7,888 nucleotides of DNA, from NCBI GenBank assembly GCA_016302965.1, contig JAEDMP010000092.1:1-7888 (forward strand), read 5' to 3'. The position numbers and the translations under genes are program-made. The stretch is from Bacteroidaceae bacterium. GTDB lineage: Bacteria; Bacteroidota; Bacteroidia; Bacteroidales; Bacteroidaceae. Positions within the stretch are counted from its first letter, which is position 1. Each line of letters begins with the position of its first letter. Positions 5,170 through 7,888 of this stretch are shown here, piece after piece. Under the pieces are notes generated by a model. It did not search any database. It worked only from the letters and a program-made list of their open reading frames with translations, and was not told where the DNA came from.

Positions 5170-6853
5170 GTTTGCGGTAGCGTCCCTTCTTGATATCCTC
5201 GTTGCCGAGTCGGCGGGCTTTGTTGATCTCATACTCCGAATAGCTGCCCTCGAAATAGAACACCTCGCCGTTGCCTTCGAAAGCCAGGATATGCGTGCAG
5301 ATGCGGTCGAGGAACCAGCGGTCGTGACTGATGACGACGGCACATCCGGCAAACGACTCCAGACCCTCTTCGAGCGCGCGGAGCGTGTTGACATCGATAT
5401 CATTGGTAGGCTCGTCGAGCAAGAGCACGTTACCCTCCTGCTTCAGGGCCAGTGCCAACTGCAGGCGGTTGCGCTCGCCACCGGAGAGCACACCACAGAG
5501 CTTGCTCTGGTCGGTTCCCGAGAAGTTGAAACGCGAGATATAGGCACGTGCATTCACGTCACGTCCACCCATACGGATGGTCTCATTGCCCTGGGAGATG
5601 ACCTCATAGACCGACTTGTTGGGGTCGATATCCTTGTGCTGCTGGTCGACATAGGCCAGCTTCACGGTCTCACCCACCTCAAACGAACCGGCATCGGGCG
5701 TCTCCAGTCCCATGATGAGACGGAAGAGGGTGGTCTTGCCCGCTCCGTTGGGGCCAATCACTCCCACAATACCGTTGGGCGGCAGCATGAAGTTGAGGTC
5801 GCCAAAGAGCAGTTTCTCGCCGAAGGCCTTCTTCACGTGCTGGGCCTCGATTACCTTGTTGCCCAGACGGGGACCGTTGGGAATGAAAATCTCCAGCTTC
5901 TCCTCACGCGCCTTCTGCTCCTCGTTGAGCATCTGCTCGTAAGAGTTGAGACGGGCCTTGCCCTTGGCCTGGCGGGCCTTGGGTGCCATGCGCACCCATT
6001 CGAGTTCGCGCTCCAGCGTCTTGCGGCGCTTGGAAGCCTGCTTCTCTTCCTGTTCCATGCGTTTGGTCTTCTGGTCGAGCCACGAAGAGTAGTTGCCCTT
6101 CCAGGGGATTCCCTCGCCACGGTCGAGTTCGAGAATCCACTCACTCACATCATCGAGGAAGTAGCGGTCGTGGGTGACGGCGATGACCGTTCCCTCATAC
6201 TGCTGCAGATGTTGCTCCAGCCAGTCGATGCTCTCGGCGTCGAGGTGGTTGGTAGGCTCGTCGAGCAGCAATACATCGGGCTTCTGCAGGAGCAGACGGC
6301 AGAGAGCCACACGGCGGCGCTCACCACCCGAGAGGTTGGTCACAGGCCAGTCGCCCGGCGGACAGCGCAGGGCACTCATCGCCCGGTCGAGCTTCGAGTC
6401 CATGTTCCATGCGTCGGTGGCATCGATGATATCCTGCACCTCGGCCTGGCGCTGCATGAGTTTGTCCATCTTGTCGGGGTCGCTGTAGTATTCCTCCTCG
6501 CCGAACTTGAGGTTGATATCCTCATATTCCTTCAGCGCATCATACACATGCTGCACACCCTCCATCACATTCTCCTTCACGGTCTTCGACTCATCCAGCG
6601 GAGGATCCTGCGGCAGGTAGCCCACACTATAGCCGGGGCTCCACACCACCTCGCCCTGCGTGGGCTGTTCGATGCCTGCAATGATTTTCATGAGGGTAGA
6701 CTTACCGGCTCCGTTCAAGCCGATAATACCGATTTTCGCTCCGTAGAAGAACGAGAGGTAAATGTTCTTCAGAATCTGCTTCTGGTTTTGGGGAATAATC
6801 TTCGATACTCCCACCATCGAGAAGATAATCTTCTTGTCATCTACTGTTGCCAT
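5156..6853 (-). CDS. ettA: EttA, ABC-F energy-dependent translational throttle protein
   Basis: EttA is a cytoplasmic ABC-F ATPase that binds the ribosomal E site and gates entry into elongation according to ATP/ADP level; it has no membrane domain. At 565 residues this copy is close to E. coli EttA (about 555) and resembles it throughout. Nucleotide domain 1 has Walker A GLNGAGKST (45-53), signature LSGGERRR (174-181), Walker B LLLDEPTNHLD (195-205, catalytic Glu199) and switch His228. The linker includes ELEWVRMAPKARQAKGKARL (283-302), matching the EttA P-site interaction motif. Domain 2 has Walker A GPNGAGKTT (367-375), signature LSGGERNR (456-463), Walker B LLLDEPTND (477-485, Glu481) and HDR (510-512). 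No key residue is missing. The ATG at 6851-6853 aligns with the family start. It is convergent with the tRNA-Pro gene and divergent from the DUF1846 gene. Confidence 0.97.
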   Translation of the reverse strand: MATVDDKKIIFSMVGVSKIIPQNQKQILKNIYLSFFYGAKIGIIGLNGAGKSTLMKIIAGIEQPTQGEVVWSPGYSVGYLPQDPPLDESKTVKENVMEGVQHVYDALKEYEDINLKFGEEEYYSDPDKMDKLMQRQAEVQDIIDATDAWNMDSKLDRAMSALRCPPGDWPVTNLSGGERRRVALCRLLLQKPDVLLLDEPTNHLDAESIDWLEQHLQQYEGTVIAVTHDRYFLDDVSEWILELDRGEGIPWKGNYSSWLDQKTKRMEQEEKQASKRRKTLERELEWVRMAPKARQAKGKARLNSYEQMLNEEQKAREEKLEIFIPNGPRLGNKVIEAQHVKKAFGEKLLFGDLNFMLPPNGIVGVIGPNGAGKTTLFRLIMGLETPDAGSFEVGETVKLAYVDQQHKDIDPNKSVYEVISQGNETIRMGGRDVNARAYISRFNFSGTDQSKLCGVLSGGERNRLQLALALKQEGNVLLLDEPTNDIDVNTLRALEEGLESFAGCAVVISHDRWFLDRICTHILAFEGNGEVFYFEGSYSEYEINKARRLGNEDIKKGRYRKLMED

Positions 6854-6858
6854 TTCTT

Positions 6859-6902
6859 ATTATTGTTCTGATTATGTGATTATTGTTCTGATGATTTCAT
6901 CA
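6859..6902 (-). repeat. Direct repeats, palindrome and mini-ORF in the ettA leader
   Basis: The 14-mer ATTATTGTTCTGAT (plus-strand reading) occurs exactly at 6859-6872 and 6879-6892, a 20-bp step. A palindrome, TGATGA-TT-TCATCA, overlaps the second copy at 6889-6902. On the transcript strand a six-codon mini-ORF (Met-Lys-Ser-Ser-Glu-Gln-stop) runs from 6900 to 6880, starting inside the palindrome and ending inside the repeat pair. All of this lies within the predicted 5' untranslated region of ettA, just before its start codon. Confidence 0.7.
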
Positions 6903-6927
6903 ATGATTGTTTCTATAGATTCGACCA

Positions 6928-6935
6928 CAAAGATA
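6928..6935 (-). promoter_or_regulatory. Candidate -7 promoter box for ettA
   Basis: On the minus strand this reads TATCTTTG, a full match to TAnnTTTG, 74 bp before the ettA start codon. No exact TTTG is found at the usual -33 distance. The implied leader is roughly 65-70 nt and contains the direct repeats and mini-ORF. Confidence 0.5.
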
Positions 6936-7010
6936 CACATTTTTTTCCAAGAAATGGCTATGTCTGTAACATTTTGACAGAATTCGTGTCGTTTTCTCGT
7001 GTAAAATGAT

Positions 7011-7018
7011 TAATTTTG
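7011..7018 (+). promoter_or_regulatory. Candidate -7 promoter box for the DUF1846 gene
   Basis: TAATTTTG matches TAnnTTTG and lies 86 bp before the start codon at 7105. The -33 position carries GTTTTC (6991-6996) rather than TTTG. A TTGACA at 6974-6979 is 31 bp away, too far to pair with this box. The predicted start of transcription is near 7024-7026. Confidence 0.5.
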
Positions 7019-7025
7019 CAGCCAA

Positions 7026-7049
7026 ATGGCACAAGCATACCTGCCATAG
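7026..7049 (+). other. Leader mini-ORF (7 codons) in a short hairpin
   Basis: The plus strand reads Met-Ala-Gln-Ala-Tyr-Leu-Pro-stop from 7026 to 7049. ATGGCA (7026-7031) and TGCCAT (7042-7047) are inverse complements, so the mini-ORF nearly coincides with a 6-bp stem and 10-nt loop. It would sit at the very 5' end of the transcript if the box at 7011-7018 is used. It may be chance. Confidence 0.25.
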
Positions 7050-7104
7050 AAAGAAACAAACCATATTATTCCATCAATCATATCACCTCTTCAGATTACC
7101 CAAT

Positions 7105-7888
7105 ATGAGAATAGGATTTGACAACGAGAAATATCAGAGCATCCAGTCGGAACACATTAAGGAGCGCATCTCCCAGTTTGACGGGAAACTCTATCTCGAA
7201 CTCGGAGGCAAGCTCTTCGACGACCACCACGCCAGCCGTGTGCTGCCCGGCTTCCAGCCCGACAGCAAGCTGCGCATGTTTCAAAAAATAAGCGACAGCA
7301 TAGAGATCGTGATTGTCATCAGCGCCGCCGACATCGAAAAGAACAAGCAACGGGCCGACCTCGGCATCAGCTATGACGAGGATGTGCTGCGTCTGCGCGG
7401 AGAGTTCCAGCACAGAGGCTTCCTCGTGGGATCCGTGGTCATCACCCACTACAACGGGCAACCGGCCGCCATCGCCTTCAAGCAACGCTTGGAGCGTGAG
7501 GGCATCAAGACCTACTGCCACTATCTCATCGAGGGCTATCCCCACAACGTGAAACTGATTGCCTCTGACGAAGGCTTCGGCAAGAATGACTACGTGGAGA
7601 CGACACGCCCCTTGGTCATCGTGACCGCCCCCGGCCCCGGCAGCGGCAAAATGGCTGTCTGTCTGAGCCAGCTCTACAATGAGCACAAGCGTGGCGTGAG
7701 GGCCGGCTATGCCAAATTCGAGACCTTCCCCGTGTGGAACCTGCCACTGAAGCATCCCGTGAACATCGCCTACGAGGCGGCCACCGCCGACCTCAATGAT
7801 GTGAACATGATCGACCCCTTCCACCTGGAGGCCTACAACAAGATTGCCATCAACTACAACCGCGACATCGAGATCTACCCCGTGCTCA
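7105..7888 (+). CDS. DUF1846 family protein, 5' part (runs off the window)
   Basis: The first 261 codons are open to the window edge. The product begins MRIGFDNEKYQSIQSEHI and resembles DUF1846 proteins, which are around 500 residues long as I recall, so about half is present. Residues 64-75 (DSIEIVIVISAA) look like a Rossmann-type strand. V173-TAPGPGSGKM-A184 resembles a P-loop, but has Pro where a Walker A motif has its first Gly and Met (183) instead of Ser/Thr after Lys182. Structures of the family exist, but I do not know an established reaction. The protein lacks a signal peptide or membrane segment here and should be cytoplasmic. The ATG at 7105 is the first in-frame Met, and there is no Shine-Dalgarno sequence. 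It is transcribed divergently from ettA over a 251-bp intergenic region. Confidence 0.85.
   Translation, partial: MRIGFDNEKYQSIQSEHIKERISQFDGKLYLELGGKLFDDHHASRVLPGFQPDSKLRMFQKISDSIEIVIVISAADIEKNKQRADLGISYDEDVLRLRGEFQHRGFLVGSVVITHYNGQPAAIAFKQRLEREGIKTYCHYLIEGYPHNVKLIASDEGFGKNDYVETTRPLVIVTAPGPGSGKMAVCLSQLYNEHKRGVRAGYAKFETFPVWNLPLKHPVNIAYEAATADLNDVNMIDPFHLEAYNKIAINYNRDIEIYPVL

Noticed and set aside
5291..6871. Plus-strand open frame of 526 codons
   Set aside because: It is a shadow of ettA on the other strand, which carries complete ABC-F motifs. The plus-strand product has no coherent domain and low-complexity composition.
7096..7824. Minus-strand open frame of 242 codons
   Set aside because: It is antisense to the DUF1846 gene, which is recognisable and open to the window edge.

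Overview
The window reads as ordinary chromosome of a Bacteroidota bacterium, most likely order Bacteroidales and perhaps Prevotellaceae. Three things point there. Promoter-like TAnnTTTG (-7) boxes precede several transcription units. Start codons mostly lack a purine-rich ribosome binding site. Several proteins belong to families of unknown function (DUF4199, DUF6452, DUF6048) that I know mainly from Bacteroidales. Coding regions are fairly GC-rich, while gene leaders are strongly AT-rich or pyrimidine-rich. No insertion sequence, integrase, phage gene, CRISPR array or rRNA gene is visible.

Layout. Positions 130-4002 hold a plus-strand cluster with an envelope character: a four-helix membrane protein (DUF4199), a GtrB/DPM1-type polyprenyl-phosphate glycosyltransferase, a DUF6452 lipoprotein, a secreted DUF6048 protein (probable outer-membrane barrel) and a membrane-anchored ApbE flavin transferase. 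The middle genes are tightly packed: the glycosyltransferase and lipoprotein share an ATGA, and the lipoprotein and DUF6048 genes overlap by 50 bp. A Crp/Fnr-family regulator follows at 4095-4778 behind an AT-rich leader. A tRNA-Pro(GGG) gene with a good Bacteroidales-type promoter sits at 4919-4992, followed by a hairpin terminator that could serve both strands. The minus strand then carries ettA (ABC-F translation factor, 5156-6853). After a divergent intergenic region, the 5' part of a DUF1846 gene runs off the right edge (7105-7888).

How the genes work together. The first five are plausibly one transcription unit. The glycosyltransferase would load a sugar on a lipid carrier at the inner membrane. 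The lipoprotein and barrel-like protein would act in the periplasm or outer membrane, and ApbE would attach FMN to an exported protein encoded elsewhere. This is inference from order and localisation; no pathway is proved. EttA (translation throttling) and the tRNA are housekeeping.

I found no clearly new system. The observations most worth checking are small non-coding structures: four 12-bp tandem repeats abutting the apbE start codon, a 10-bp inverted repeat with the ettA stop codon in its loop, and a repeat/palindrome/mini-ORF arrangement in the ettA leader. There is also an AT palindrome before the Crp-type gene, and a DUF6452/DUF6048 overlap that appears to encode both protein ends.
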